A stretch of 64,000 nt of DNA from DSOI01 sp041394885 (GCA_041394885.1 JAWKHI010000005.1:124001-188000); one strand, 5' to 3'. Numbered from the stretch's first letter, positions 1 to 11,760 are shown. Notes: generated by a model from the letters alone, not told the origin. Numbers and translations are program-made.

Positions 1-423
1 CGGAACAAGCTCGGGCTGCCGTCGCCGTTCGAGCTTCGCTATTCCAATCCGATGGACCTGCACTCCATCGCGCAGCGATTCGCCGGGACGCCTTTCGTGA
101 TTCCGCACTTTGGCGCCGGCCTTTTTCGCGAGGCGCTCATGGTGGCCGATCTGTGCCCGAACGTCTACCTCGATACATCGAGCACGAACGGATGGATGCG
201 ATATCAAAGCCCGGCGGTGACTCTGCGCGACGTGTATGCGCGGGCGCTCGACGTGGTTGGTCCGCGGCGGTTACTGTTCGGGACCGATTCGTCTTTCTTT
301 CCTCGGGGCTGGCACAGCGCCGTTTACAGCGCGCAGGTGGAGGCGCTGGCGCAAGCGGGCGCGGATGCGGATGCGGCGCGTGCCGTGCTGGGCGGGAACC
401 TGAGGCGAGTGCTCGGATCGCCG

Positions 424-435
<12 letters not shown>
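1..435 (+). CDS. Amidohydrolase family protein, C-terminal part (5' end outside window)
   Basis: The frame is open from base 1, so this is the last 144 residues of a longer protein. The segment reads like the C-terminal half of an amidohydrolase_2 (TIM-barrel metal-dependent hydrolase) protein: a buried strand with an HFG motif (VIPHFGAG), then YLDTSST, and near the end a LLFGTDSSF strand whose Asp would be the conserved metal or catalytic Asp of the family. Substrate cannot be told. The stop overlaps the end of the convergent DUF1501 gene by 12 bases. The first in-frame ATG is at position 52 but lies inside the domain and is unlikely to be the true start. Confidence 0.75.
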
Positions 436-1842
<1,407 letters not shown>

Positions 1843-1847
1843 GGTGT

Positions 1848-4800
1848 TTATTCCTTCGTAATGGCTTCGTCCAGGGTCAGGATCATCGTGGCCACATTGG
1901 TCCACGCGGCCAGTTCAGCCGGCGATCGTGTCTCGGTTTTCGATTCGCCCGCGCGCAGCAGTTGTCCGGCGGCGGTGGGATCCGCGCTGTAGATCGCGCG
2001 CTGCTCACTGAGGACGCGCTTCCACACCGCCATCTCCGCCGCGGCTGGCTTGCGCGCGAGCACGCGCTTGTAAGCGAATGCCACCCGGTCTTCGTCGCGG
2101 CGTCCGCCCAGCGCGAGCGTGGCCGCGGCCAAATGGCGGCCGGCTTCGATGTAGGTGGGGTCGTTCCAGAGCGCGAGCGCTTGCAAGGGCGTGTTGGTAA
2201 CCGGACGCCGTGCCGTGCATTTCTCGCGGTCCGGCGCGTCAAAGGTGGACATCGCCGCTGGAGGAACGGTGCGCTTCCAGAATGTGTACATCGATCGCCG
2301 GTACAGGTCGCTCCCGTGCGACTGTTGATAGCGCTGCGCGGTGAACTCCCGCCCGAACGCCATTTCCTCCCACAACCCAGGGGGCTGGTACGGCAGTACG
2401 CTCCGCCCGCCGATTTCGCGATTCAACAGTCCACTGGCGGCCAGTGCATTGTCGCGGATCAGTTCGGCCGGCAATCGAAATCGCGACATCCGTGCGAGCA
2501 GCCGGTTCTCCGGATCGCGTTCGATCAGTGCCGGAGTGGCGCGCGAGGACTGCCGGTAGGTGGCCGACAGCACAATCTTTTTCACCAGCGCCTTCATGTC
2601 CCATCCCGAGCCGGTGAAGTCGGTGGCCAACCAATCGAGCAGTTCCGGATGCGACGGCGGTTCGCCCTGTGAGCCGAAGTCTTCCGACGTCTTGACCAGG
2701 CCCGCGCCAAACAACATCTGCCAGAATCGATTGACGGCCACGCGCGCGGTGAGTGGATGTTCCGGGCTCACCAGCCACTGTGCGAGGCCGAGCCTGTTGG
2801 CGGGCGCTCCAGGTGGCAGGGGCGGCAGGGCCGCCGGGATCGCCGGAGTAACCTTGGCGCCCTTGTTGCGATAGTCGCCGCGGCCCAGCACGAACGTCTC
2901 GCGAACCTCTTCGCGTTCTTTCATGACCATCGTGGTGGGAACCAGAAAGCCCAGTTCCTCACGCCGCGCGCGGAGTTTCGCCAGTTCGGCCGCTACCGCG
3001 CGTTCGGCTTCCGGAGCCGCGAAGCGCAGGAAGTAGTCGTGAATGCGAGCCTTGTCGTCCTTCGATCGCGACCCTTCGGCCACCTCCGCCGTACGATACG
3101 CGGGCAGATGGATGGCGAGATCGGCAATCTCGCCGGCTTCGAGCGTCCGCGTATAGAACCGCACGTCGTCAATCAGTCCCTGGAAGCCAGTGAGCACCAG
3201 CGGACCGGCGCCGCCAGTAGAAACATTTCCACTTTCCACTGTTTCGAGCTCCGCGGGCTCTCCATTCACCGATAGCGCGAACGAAGCGCCGTCGAAGCTC
3301 AGCGCCAGATGACTGAAGCTGACGAACAACACCGGTTCCTTCGTCTTCAGGTGCATGCCGCCGAAACGGAAGTGGACCGGTGCGCCGCGCTTGTAGTACG
3401 GCACATAGCGGGACTCCTCCGTGTAGGCTTCCATCTTGCCGGCGCCCTCGCCGCGCTCGAACAGACGCACACCGCGTTCGTGGGCCGGACGCATGTGGAA
3501 AGCGATTGCAAACGGCTTTCCGTGGACCACGGCCCCACCGTCCGGCGCCGTGAGCCGGTCCTCCACGTTCATCGCAAGAGCCTTACCCGACGCGCCGCTG
3601 GCGAATACAGCATCCTTCTGCCCGAGCCGCGCGGAAAGGTACCGTCCCGAGGAATCGCTCAGATTTCCATCGAAGTCATAGTGCGCCGCCAAGCCGCGCG
3701 AGAGTCCGCGCAGCATCCCGCCGCTGGCCGCGATGGCCGTGGTTTCCCACGCGCGGCGCGCCGTCTCCATCGCCTTTTCGCTCACTCGCTCGGCTTTGGA
3801 TTCGATGGCGGCATCCAGTTGCTCGAGTTCCCGTTCGTTGCCGGGATCCACCACCAGGAATGGCTTGGCGTTGCCACGGCGGCCGTCGAGCCCCACCTCG
3901 TCCACGTTGTTGAAGAATGCGAAGAAGCTGTAGAAGTCTTTCTGCGAAATCGGATCGTACTTATGGTCGTGACACCGGGCGCAGCCCATCGTCATGCCGA
4001 GCCATGTGTTGGCGGTGGCCTCCACCCGGTCCACCACCAGTTCCACGTGATACTCCTCGTCGATGGCGCCGCCTTCGAAATTGATCATGTGGTTGCGGTT
4101 GAACCCGGTGGCGATCACCTGATCCCGTGTCGCTCCGGGCAACAGGTCTCCTGCGATCTGTTCGACGGTGAATTTGTCGAACGGCAGATTGCGGTTGAAG
4201 GCCCCGATCACCCAGTCCCGCCAGGGCCACATGTCGCGGTGGGAATCGATGTGATAGCCGTGGGTGTCGGCGTAGCGCGCCAGGTCCAGCCACAACAAAC
4301 CCATTTTTTCGCCGTAGTGCGGCGACTTCAAAAGCCGATCTACCACCGCTTCGTAGGCGTTGGGCGAACGGTCGCGCAGGAACGCGTCCAGGTCTTCCGG
4401 CGACGGAGGCAGTCCCGTCAGGTCAAACGTGACGCGCCGCAGTAGCGTGGCGCGATCGGCTTCCGCCGATGGTGCAATCGATTCCTTCTCCAGGCGCGCC
4501 AGCACGAAATGGTCGATTTCGTTCCGCGGCCATTTTCGTAGACGCACGGCGAACGCTCCGTTTTCGCGGCGGCGCGTAGGACCAGTGCTGTTTCCACGGC
4601 GCGCCTTGCTCGATCCAGGCGCGCAGCGCAGCCACCTGCTTTGCGTCGAGCAAGCGGCCGGTGGCGGCAGGCGGCATCCGTAGCGCCCGGTTGGAATGTG
4701 TGATGCGCCCCAGTAGAACGCTCTCGTCAGGCTTTCCCGCCACGATACGTGAGAGCAGCCCCTCCCGCGTGTCCAGACGCAGTTTCGCCATCCGCTTGGT

Positions 4801-4932
4801 CTCGTCCGGCCCGTGGCACGCGAAGCAGTTTTCGGAAAGGATCGGCCGGATCTCACGGTTGAAATCGACCGTGGGGGCCCCGTGCAGCACAACGGCCGCA
4901 CCCGCCAACACGAGCCAGATGTTCCGCCGCAC
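1848..4932 (-). CDS. PSCyt1 / DUF1549 / LamG / DUF1553 secreted cytochrome-like protein, one frameshift
   Basis: Read as one gene of about 1,028 residues. The N-terminal part (GTG at 4932) has a signal peptide and a CFACH haem-binding motif (PSCyt1 domain) and runs to HWSYAPP. The frame then shifts near 4,570, inside a GC-repeat, and continues as KWPRNEIDHFVLARLE with DUF1549, including a second CXXCH (CARCH in the DHKYDPIS context). A LamG-like concanavalin domain follows in the middle (YDFDGNLSDSSGR to LIDDVRFYTRTL), then DUF1553 with FWQMLFGAGLVKTSEDFGSQ. It sits five bases upstream of its usual partner, DUF1501. The family is presumed to act on the cell surface, perhaps in polysaccharide or sulfated-glycan degradation; the role is unproven. 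The shift could be a sequencing error. Confidence 0.8.
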
Positions 4933-5134
4933 TCCTCCGTGCCTCCACCTGCTCCAGCAACCGCCCCGCCGCCGCCGTCACCTCCGCCACGGCCCGATCG
5001 AAGGCCGCTTCGTTCGCCTTCGACGGTTTCCGGAATCCACTCACTTTGCGCACGAACTGCAGCGCTGCCGCGCGGACGTCTTCCTCGGTGGCGGGCGGCT
5101 CCTGGCCGCGCAGGACTTTAATGCTGCGGCACAT
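4853..5134 (-). CDS. DUF2277 family protein
   Basis: A 93-residue protein starting MCRSIKVLRGQEPPATEED, the conserved opening of DUF2277, followed by ALQFVRKVSGFRKPS and a helix ending LLEQVEA. Function of the family is unknown; the N-terminal Cys is conserved. The reading frame overlaps the start of the DUF1553 gene by about 80 bases, longer than usual. Either the downstream GTG start at 4932 is right and the overlap is real, or a small indel removed an earlier stop. It starts three bases from the end of the upstream NTF2-like gene, consistent with cotranscription. Confidence 0.75.
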   Translation of the reverse strand: MCRSIKVLRGQEPPATEEDVRAAALQFVRKVSGFRKPSKANEAAFDRAVAEVTAAAGRLLEQVEARRSAAEHLARVGGCGRCAARGPHGRFQP

Positions 5135-5136
5135 CT

Positions 5137-5568
5137 CTATTCGGCTCCAGCGGTGGTGTGGTCATGGATGATGCGCCAGCCCACCGGCGTTTTCTTCAAA
5201 ATCAGTGTGAACCGCCCCGCCGCGTCGCCTCCGCCGGCCGCGGTGCGCGTGAGACGGTAGCGGCCGAGCACCGACGCATGATCGGCGCCGAGCATCCGCA
5301 CTTCCAGTTCGGAGAACTCGAGCGTGCCCATGTTGTCGCGCGCCGGGTAGCGCTCGATGTATCGATCGAGCACCTGCTGATAACCGCGGGTGAGCTTGTC
5401 GCCGAGAAACGTGGTGGCGGAGGAAGCTTCGTAGCCGGTCATGAACGCCCGGACGTCGCCCTTGTTCCAGTCCTGCTGCTGGCGCATCAGCAATGCGCGG
5501 ATGTCGGCTTCCGGGCTTGCCTGTGCCATCAGCAGGCATGCGGCGGCAATCAGCAGCATCGGCCGCAT
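5137..5568 (-). CDS. Secreted NTF2-like / DUF4440 protein
   Basis: A 143-residue protein. I chose the ATG at 5568 because it is preceded by a GGGAGG-like ribosome site and begins a clean signal peptide (MRPMLLIAAACLLMAQAS). The mature part has the SnoaL/NTF2-like pattern: DIRALLMRQQQDWNKGD, then YIERYP, and a C-terminal GWRIIHDHTT strand typical of DUF4440 proteins. These are small cone-shaped folds often used as steroid-isomerase-like enzymes or binding proteins; the ligand is unknown. Its start codon overlaps the stop of the TonB receptor gene (TGATG), so the two are probably translationally coupled. Confidence 0.78.
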   Translation of the reverse strand: MRPMLLIAAACLLMAQASPEADIRALLMRQQQDWNKGDVRAFMTGYEASSATTFLGDKLTRGYQQVLDRYIERYPARDNMGTLEFSELEVRMLGADHASVLGRYRLTRTAAGGGDAAGRFTLILKKTPVGWRIIHDHTTAGAE

Positions 5569-7476
5569 CAGAATAGCCTCCCGTCCCAGCGCAGGCCCAC
5601 ACGCCACAGACGCGGCGCCCCGTTTTGCGGCACCGGTGTAAACGCGACGAAGTACTCACGGTCGAGCAGATTCTCGAACGCGGCTACGGCGGACAGGCTC
5701 CGGTAAACCTGCTGCCGCGCTGAAATGTGCAGCGCGGCGAATCCGGGCAGGCGGAACCGGTTCAGATCGTCGTCATATTGAGCACCATAGGACCGCACGC
5801 CCGCCGCGAGAAAAGTCGTCTTGCCTGTCCACCCAGTTGCCGGAACCTGATGCTTGGGGATCTGCGGGATCCGCAAGCTGGTGGAAAAAGCGGGAATCGG
5901 CAAACAGGTAGGGCTCGGCCTGCCAGGCGCGCCACCGCTGTTTGTATTCGAACTCGGCGCCGCGCGTCAACGCCTGCGCTGCGTTTTGGCGCTGCCGTGT
6001 GATGGCGGTGGGTGTTACCCGCAGCGTCACGTTCGTGACCAGGTCGTCCAGCCGATTGCGGAAGAAGGTGACGCTGGCACGGTTGTTTTCGCCCACGTAA
6101 TCCACGCCCATCTCGGCCCCGAAAACCCGTTCAGGCTTGAGGAGGTCGTTGGCAAGCGTGGTGGCGTTGCCGGCTGCGAATTGGCGGTACAACTCGTTGA
6201 GCGTGGGTGCCCGGAAGCTGCGGTAAAGCGATCCCCGGGCGCGAATCCGCTTGTACCCGCCGGCCATGCCGAAACTGGGGCTGAAAAACTGGCGTCCGGC
6301 TCCGGGAACGTGATGCCGCGCGCCGAGAAAAAACTGGACAGGGCCCACTTTGGTGTCGGCCTGGAAGAATCGCCCGTGCTGGAATTGCGACCCTCCGCCC
6401 ACCCGGGTGAATGTCGCGAAGCGATCGTTACTGTAGCCCTCCACCCGCTGGGCGTCCGCGCCGATCAATGCCCGCACGCGCGATCCCGCGTAACGCCAAT
6501 AGCCCGCGCCTCCGAACGCCTCCGAGGGGACCGTCTGCTGGAAAGTTTGCCGCTCGGAATTGCGCCCGGCCAGGATGGTGGAAAACAAGCTGCGGAACTC
6601 AGCCCGCGTATGGTACCCGATAGCGGAAATCCCTTGCCGGCCCCAATCGCGCGAATAGTGGGCCGCGATGTTTCCCATACCGCTCGAGTTGCGCTGGATG
6701 CCGGTGCCGTTGCCTCGATCCTCGGTAAGTACGTCTACCTTGAGGAACAGCCGCTGCCGGTCACCCAGCAGATCCACGCGGATGTCGCCGGCCACGAATC
6801 GGACGCCCGCTTCGGTGTCCACCGCGCCGCGGTATTCCTCGGGAATGATGTAGAAGCCATTGGTGGTAAAGGCCCGGCCATTGCCGGAAATGGCCACCCG
6901 GCGCCACAGATGCGAATATCCCAGTTCGGCCGAATTCGTATTCCGGTTCCCGAACTCGTAGCTTCCGCTCAACCGGTGTGGTTCGGCCTCGCGCGAGAAA
7001 AGCGCAATCGCGCCGCTCATCGCACGATCGCCGAACACCGATGTCGATGCGCCTCTCGACACCTCCACCCGGGAAAGCTGATCGGGCGCAACACGCGTCC
7101 AATACACCCACCCGCCGAACGGATCGTTGATCGGAACCCCGTCCCACAGCACCAAAGACCGGCTGGCGCCGCTGGCCCCCACGCCGCGCAACGAAATGCC
7201 TTGCGTCGTGGGATGGGCCACAAGGCTCGAGTTCCGCCGGAACAGGCTGAAGCCGGGAACCATGCGCAGCCGGTCGTCTAGGTTGATGCCCGGGATGCGG
7301 CGAATCTCCGGCGAACCGAGCACCGAGATCGAAGCCGGCGCCTCGGCCGCGATCTTTTCAACGACGGTGACCGTTGTCCTTACCGGCTCGAGCGTCGCCT
7401 GGGACGGCGGCGGCGTCTGCCCCGGCGACGGCATTGCCCAAATTGTCAAAAGCGCGAGGACCCACCACATGCGCAT
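5568..7476 (-). CDS. TonB-dependent outer-membrane receptor, one homopolymer frameshift
   Basis: The start chosen is ATG 7476, with a GGAG site upstream and a signal peptide (MRMWWVLALLTIWAMPSPGQ). The plug domain is clear: SISVLGSPEIRRIPGINLDD, GISLRGVGASGASRSLVLWD, DQLSRVEVSRGASTSVFG. A 22-strand-type barrel follows. The first reading frame ends at 5773, but the barrel continues in another frame from about 5,885: LRIPQIPKHQ to the last strand WRVGLRWDGRLF, including the usual FENLLDREYF near the C-terminus. Removing one A from the AAAAA run at 5885-5889 restores the frame, so this looks like a homopolymer error. Substrate is unknown; no siderophore, B12 or sugar genes adjoin. Confidence 0.85.
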
Positions 7477-8524
7477 CGCTCCATCCTGCCCCGCGCAATC
7501 TCTCCGGCGCCGCGCTAACCACGACTTGGAGATTTGAATCGCTTCCAGGGCTGACCACATTTCGAATCCGGACGGGCTCCACCAGAGCCAGAAACTTCAG
7601 GATAGTATAGACGCCTGCTTCGGCCGGCACCTGACGGTCGAAGTTCTGCGAGCGGAACCGGATCCGGGCGCCCCGCTGCGTCAGCTCCCAGCTCAGAAAA
7701 GCGCAGCAGTCCACCGCGTGTTCGAACCATTCCAGATGCTGGTCACCCACGTGGGCGTCGAGGTAGATTTCCACCATCGGTTCCTGCTGCTGAGCGAACT
7801 CGCGCACCTGCAACTCGCCCGTGTGCGCCGTTGCTTTCCAATCCACGTGGCGCGCGCTCTCCCCGTGGCCATACGGGCGGATCCGGTAGAAGTCATCGCC
7901 GCGCCCGCGCGCCTGCGCGAGCATCTCGCCCTCGAGCCCCCGCAGCAGCAACTCGGAAGCCGGATGAGGATCCAGGCACGGATAGACAATCGCTTCCCGG
8001 CGCGGAGTGACCCGGACGCGGCGCTCAGTGAAGCCGAATGGGAACTGGGACCGTAGCTCGAAGCTGTTCTCCTTGTACTCGCCGCGACGCGCGAAGTGCA
8101 CATCCACGGTCTCTTCCACCGTGGTTCCGGCCGGGATCATCGGGAAGTAGATGGCGGAGGAATAGACGCTGCCGCGCGTGCCCGAGACATGAATCGAATA
8201 GGACGGCATCCAGCTCTTCTCGTTCTTCAGCTTCATCCGCGCGGGTACATCGCGCCGGGCCGATAAATGCTCCGGGAACACGAGATCGAGTTCCAGCCCC
8301 GCCAGCGACAGTCGGCTGAGAAAGTTCGACAGCAGCAGCGTCGCCAGCATGCAGGCCAACAGCAGGAACAGCAGATTGTTCCCGGTGAGAAACGCCAGCG
8401 ACGCCACGATTGAAATCGTGACGCTGAATCCAACGCCTCCTTTGGTGACGCGCTGGCGCAGCATCCCCTCCATCGATGCTCTCGCCCATCGCATGAATCG
8501 CTGCGCGGCCCCGCGGGCAGTCAT
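7358..8524 (-). CDS. DUF58 domain-containing membrane protein
   Basis: A 388-residue protein. Two hydrophobic segments lie near the N-terminus (FSVTISIVASLAFLTG and LLFLLLACMLATLLL). The DUF58 core appears around residue 205: GDDFYRIRPYGHGESARHVDWKATAHTGEL, matching the consensus in which a G-x-x-R-x-I-D/H-W-K-A-T segment precedes a vWA-like fold. DUF58 proteins usually act with MoxR ATPases, but no MoxR gene is visible here. The last 40 codons overlap the start of the TonB receptor by 119 bases; the family normally ends shortly after a segment like SDAHVV, so the true 3' end may lie near 7,440 and be masked by an indel. Confidence 0.82.
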   Translation of the reverse strand: MTARGAAQRFMRWARASMEGMLRQRVTKGGVGFSVTISIVASLAFLTGNNLLFLLLACMLATLLLSNFLSRLSLAGLELDLVFPEHLSARRDVPARMKLKNEKSWMPSYSIHVSGTRGSVYSSAIYFPMIPAGTTVEETVDVHFARRGEYKENSFELRSQFPFGFTERRVRVTPRREAIVYPCLDPHPASELLLRGLEGEMLAQARGRGDDFYRIRPYGHGESARHVDWKATAHTGELQVREFAQQQEPMVEIYLDAHVGDQHLEWFEHAVDCCAFLSWELTQRGARIRFRSQNFDRQVPAEAGVYTILKFLALVEPVRIRNVVSPGSDSNLQVVVSAAPERLRGAGWSDAHVVGPRAFDNLGNAVAGADAAAVPGDARAGKDNGHRR

Positions 8525-8566
8525 GCCTAGATTCTTTCACAAGCGCGGATCCCGAACCGGCGCGGC

Positions 8567-8572
8567 TACAAT
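8567..8572 (+). promoter_or_regulatory. Candidate -10 element (TACAAT) for leaderless transcription of the DPP-IV-like gene
   Basis: TACAAT ends 9 nt before the ATG at 8582, and no Shine-Dalgarno sequence precedes the start. No convincing -35 box is visible at 17 bp spacing. If the hexamer is used, transcription would begin at or next to the start codon. Confidence 0.4.
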
Positions 8573-8581
8573 AGCGAAAGA

Positions 8582-10738
8582 ATGCGCCCACCGATCTCGC
8601 GCTTACTCCTGGCCGCAAGCTTTGCAGTCACTGCCTTTGCCGCGAAGAAGCCGGTCACCATCGAAGAAGCGGCCAAGTCTCTGAAGGCCCCGCCGGCGGC
8701 GATTTGGGCGCCCGCCGGTGGACGCTTTGCCGCGCGTGCCGGCGACAGCCTGAACCTCTACGACGCGGCGTCCGGTAAGGAAACGAAGCTCCTGGACTTG
8801 ACAGTGCTCGACGGAAAGGCCAAGCCAGGCCCGGAAGGGCCGTTCGGCTGGATCAACCGCGGCGTCAAGGAGAAAGAGATTCAGTGGCTGCCGGGTGGTG
8901 ACCGTCTCTTGATTGCTCGCAAAGGCGATCTCTTTCTGGTGAACGCCGCCGATGGCGTCCACCGGCAACTCACGAATACTCCGGCCACCGAGCACGACCC
9001 CAAGGTCTCGCCCGACGGCAATCGGATCGCCTTCCAACGGGACCATGACCTCTACGCGATGGATATCGGCTCGGGCAAGACCACTCGGCTTACCCGCGAT
9101 GGCTCCACCACCCGGACCAACGCCGAACTGGATTGGGTCTATCCCGAGGAACTGGCCATCGAAACCGCCTACTGGTGGTCACCCGACGGACGCCGCCTCG
9201 CCTATCTGCAGTTCGACAGCAGCGGTGTGATGGAGTACCCCCACGCGGACCTGACCAAGGTGCGGCCCGTCTACGAACCGGAGCGCTTCCCGCAGGCTGG
9301 CACACCCAACCCCGTGGTTCGTCTGGGAGTGGTGGGCGCGGGCGGTGGCAGGACGAAATGGTTCGATCTTCCCGGCGACTCGAGCCATCTCACCGCGCGC
9401 GTGACTTGGATGGCCGATTCGAGCGCTTTGGCCGTGCACCGGCTAAATCGCATCCAAAACAAGTTGACGCTTTTTCGTGTGGACGTGAATTCGGGCAAGG
9501 CCACGGTCATCCTCGAGGAGTCTGACCCGGCGTGGGTGAATCTGAAAGACGATTTCTATTTTCTCGGCAAGGGCGGGGAACTGGTGTGGGGCAGCGAACG
9601 CGAAAATTTCCGCCATCTCTACATGGTGAACACGATGTCCGGACAGGCGCGCGCGATCACCAGCGGCCACTGGGAGGTGACCGATCTGGCGTGTGTGGAC
9701 GAAGCGTCGCGGCGCATCTACTTCTTGTCCACCGAAGCCGGCCCCCGCGAACGCCAGCTCTACTCCGTCGGGTTCGACGGCGCCGGCAAGCGGCGGTTGT
9801 CGCCGAAGGCGGGCACCCACAGCGTAACGTTTTCCCCGGACTGCGGGATGTACCTCGACACCCATTCGAGCATCTCGGAGCCGCCCCGCCGTGCGATCCA
9901 CAAGGCACACGGCGGCGCCCCGATCGCCGTGATCAGCGAACGCGACTACGGCGTCGCCGGCGAGTTCGAAATCCTGCCCAATGAGTTCGTCGAGTTCAAG
10001 GCCAAAGACGGCGACACGTTTCTCGGTAGGATCATCAAGCCCTCGGGCTTCGATCCGTCGCGCAAGTATCCGGCGATCGTTCAAGTCTATGGTGGGCCCC
10101 ATGCCCAAACGGTCCGCGATCAATGGCGCGGCGCCGATTGGGACCAATATCTCGCCCATAACGGCTACGTCATCTGGCAGATGGATAATCGCGGATCGGC
10201 GTTTCGCGGTCACGCCTGGGAAGCACGTGTGAACCGGCGCTTCGGCAAACAGGAACTGGCCGACCAACTCGAAGGCATCGACTATCTGTTGTCGCTCGGA
10301 TTCGTTGACCCGGACCGCATCGGCATGCAGGGCTGGAGCTACGGCGGCTACATGACGCTCTACAGCCTGCTCAACGCGCCCAGCCGTTTCCGGGCCGGAA
10401 TTTCCGGCGCGCCGGTGACCGACTGGCGCCACTACGACACCATCTACACGGAACGCTACATGGGCCTTCCTCAGGAAAACGAAGAAGGCTACAAGGCCAG
10501 TTCGCCCGTGCACCAGGCGGCCAACCTGAAAGCGAAGCTGATGCTGGCTCACAATTTCGAAGACGACAACGTGCTGTTCCAGCACACATTCCGGATGATG
10601 GATGCGCTGCAGAAGGCGGGCAAGCATTTTGACCTCGCGATCTATCCGCAGAAGGCGCACGCGGTGAGTGGCGACCTGCGCCGGCACCTGTACGAGACCA
10701 TGGCTGCATTCTGGAAACGCGAACTGGCAGGGCCGTGA
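8582..10738 (+). CDS. S9 family peptidase, dipeptidyl-peptidase IV type (DPP4-like)
   Basis: A 718-residue secreted protein (signal MRPPISRLLLAASFAVTAFA). The first 470 residues form the beta-propeller with DPP_IV features: WSPDGRRLAYLQFD and the LDWVYPEEL segment that matches the double-Glu substrate-anchoring motif. The C-terminal alpha/beta hydrolase carries the nucleophile Ser586 in GWSYGGYM, Asp661 in HNFEDDNVLFQ and His693 in PQKAHAVSG, the full S9 triad in the right order. It probably cleaves N-terminal X-Pro dipeptides in the periplasm or outside the cell, to feed on peptides. It diverges from the DUF58 gene and is followed three bases later by an ankyrin protein. Confidence 0.93.
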   Translation: MRPPISRLLLAASFAVTAFAAKKPVTIEEAAKSLKAPPAAIWAPAGGRFAARAGDSLNLYDAASGKETKLLDLTVLDGKAKPGPEGPFGWINRGVKEKEIQWLPGGDRLLIARKGDLFLVNAADGVHRQLTNTPATEHDPKVSPDGNRIAFQRDHDLYAMDIGSGKTTRLTRDGSTTRTNAELDWVYPEELAIETAYWWSPDGRRLAYLQFDSSGVMEYPHADLTKVRPVYEPERFPQAGTPNPVVRLGVVGAGGGRTKWFDLPGDSSHLTARVTWMADSSALAVHRLNRIQNKLTLFRVDVNSGKATVILEESDPAWVNLKDDFYFLGKGGELVWGSERENFRHLYMVNTMSGQARAITSGHWEVTDLACVDEASRRIYFLSTEAGPRERQLYSVGFDGAGKRRLSPKAGTHSVTFSPDCGMYLDTHSSISEPPRRAIHKAHGGAPIAVISERDYGVAGEFEILPNEFVEFKAKDGDTFLGRIIKPSGFDPSRKYPAIVQVYGGPHAQTVRDQWRGADWDQYLAHNGYVIWQMDNRGSAFRGHAWEARVNRRFGKQELADQLEGIDYLLSLGFVDPDRIGMQGWSYGGYMTLYSLLNAPSRFRAGISGAPVTDWRHYDTIYTERYMGLPQENEEGYKASSPVHQAANLKAKLMLAHNFEDDNVLFQHTFRMMDALQKAGKHFDLAIYPQKAHAVSGDLRRHLYETMAAFWKRELAGP

Positions 10739-10741
10739 CGG

Positions 10742-11440
10742 ATGCAATCCGGCATCGTGGTTGCAATCCAAACCGGTGACGTCGCCTCGCTCCAACGTCT
10801 TTTGGGTGCTGACCCCGCTCTCGCTCGCGCGAGGGTCGACGGCAAACGCACGCTCCTGCATGTGGCAACCGACTGGCCGGGGCACTTTCCCAACGTCCGG
10901 GAAACGATCGCGGTGCTGGCGGCCCACGGCGCGGACCTGAACGCGAAGATGCTGGCGGGTCATCATGCCGAGACGCCGCTTCACTGGGCGGCCAGCAGCG
11001 ACGATCTGGACGCGCTCGATGCCTTGCTCGACCTCGGTGCCGACATTGAGGCGCCCGGCGCGGTGATCGGCGGAGGCACTCCCTTGGCTGACGCCGTGGC
11101 GTTTGCAACATGGCGCGCCGCTCGAAGATTGATTGAACGCGGCGCCCGGACGACGATCTGGCAGGCCGCGTCGCTCGGCTTGATGGACCGGCTCGCCAGT
11201 CACCTGGCCGCCGACCCGCCCCCGGACGCCCATGCCCTCACCAACGCATTCTGGGGCGCCTGCCATGGCGGGCAGGCTGAGGCGGCGCGGGTTCTGCTGA
11301 GCCGCGGCGCCAACCTGAATTGGGTGGGCCACGGTCGCCTTACGCCCCTGGATGCAGCCATCCGCAATGGAGACACGGAACTCGCCGACTGGTTGCGAGC
11401 CCATGGCGCCGTCTCCGCCGGGCGCGCAGCGGCCACGTGA
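10742..11440 (+). CDS. Ankyrin-repeat protein
   Basis: A 232-residue cytosolic-looking protein made mostly of ankyrin repeats: AGHHAETPLHWAASSDDLDA with LLDLGADIEA, later GGQAEAARVLLSRGANL and GRLTPLDAAIRNGDTELADWL with LRAHGA. Repeats 1 and 3-4 are degenerate. Such proteins mediate protein-protein contacts and carry no catalytic residues. The ATG lies three bases after the stop of the DPP-IV gene, so it is read from the same transcript, but no functional link is evident. No signal peptide. Confidence 0.85.
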   Translation: MQSGIVVAIQTGDVASLQRLLGADPALARARVDGKRTLLHVATDWPGHFPNVRETIAVLAAHGADLNAKMLAGHHAETPLHWAASSDDLDALDALLDLGADIEAPGAVIGGGTPLADAVAFATWRAARRLIERGARTTIWQAASLGLMDRLASHLAADPPPDAHALTNAFWGACHGGQAEAARVLLSRGANLNWVGHGRLTPLDAAIRNGDTELADWLRAHGAVSAGRAAAT

Positions 11441-11446
11441 ACACGC

Positions 11447-11760
11447 CTACTGCACACGCATCCAATCCCGGCACGCCCACCACAACGTCTCCAACCCAAC
11501 CGCCCCCTCGGCCGCCTGGAGCGGGAAATCCGGTGGCGTCACCAACTGCATCTCGTCCATGCCCTCCGCCACCGGCAGGTACACCAGTCCCTTCGCTCAT
11601 AGGCGCCACACGCGCGGTCAATCGGTGGCGCGGGGCGGTACCACATCAAACGGAAATGATGCTTGTCCGGCGTGTCGCTCGGCAGCCGAAGCTTCGGCTT
11701 CTGAGCAGCCAACGGCGCCGCGCCGGCCAGATGCATCCAGCTACGTCGGCTATAACGCAC
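11447..11760 (-). CDS. Small exported hypothetical protein, one frameshift
   Basis: I join two frames into one protein of about 104 residues. The first part (GTG at 11760) reads SRRSWMHLAGAAPLAAQ, a twin-arginine-like or Sec signal, then LPSDTPDKHHFRLMWYRPAPP. The frame slips by one base near 11,610 and continues KGLVYLPVAEGMDEMQLVTP to the stop at 11447, with the aromatic tail LETLWWACRDWMRV. Both halves have protein-like composition and the join is tight, so I take it as real. I do not recognise the family. It converges on the ankyrin gene and is divergent from the Gfo/Idh gene. Confidence 0.45.

Noticed and set aside
7358..7476. The 119-base overlap of DUF58 and the TonB receptor as a deliberate overlapping-gene arrangement
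   Set aside because: The DUF58 tail beyond SDAHVV has no family-like sequence and the window contains many small indels, so a lost stop is more likely than true overlap.
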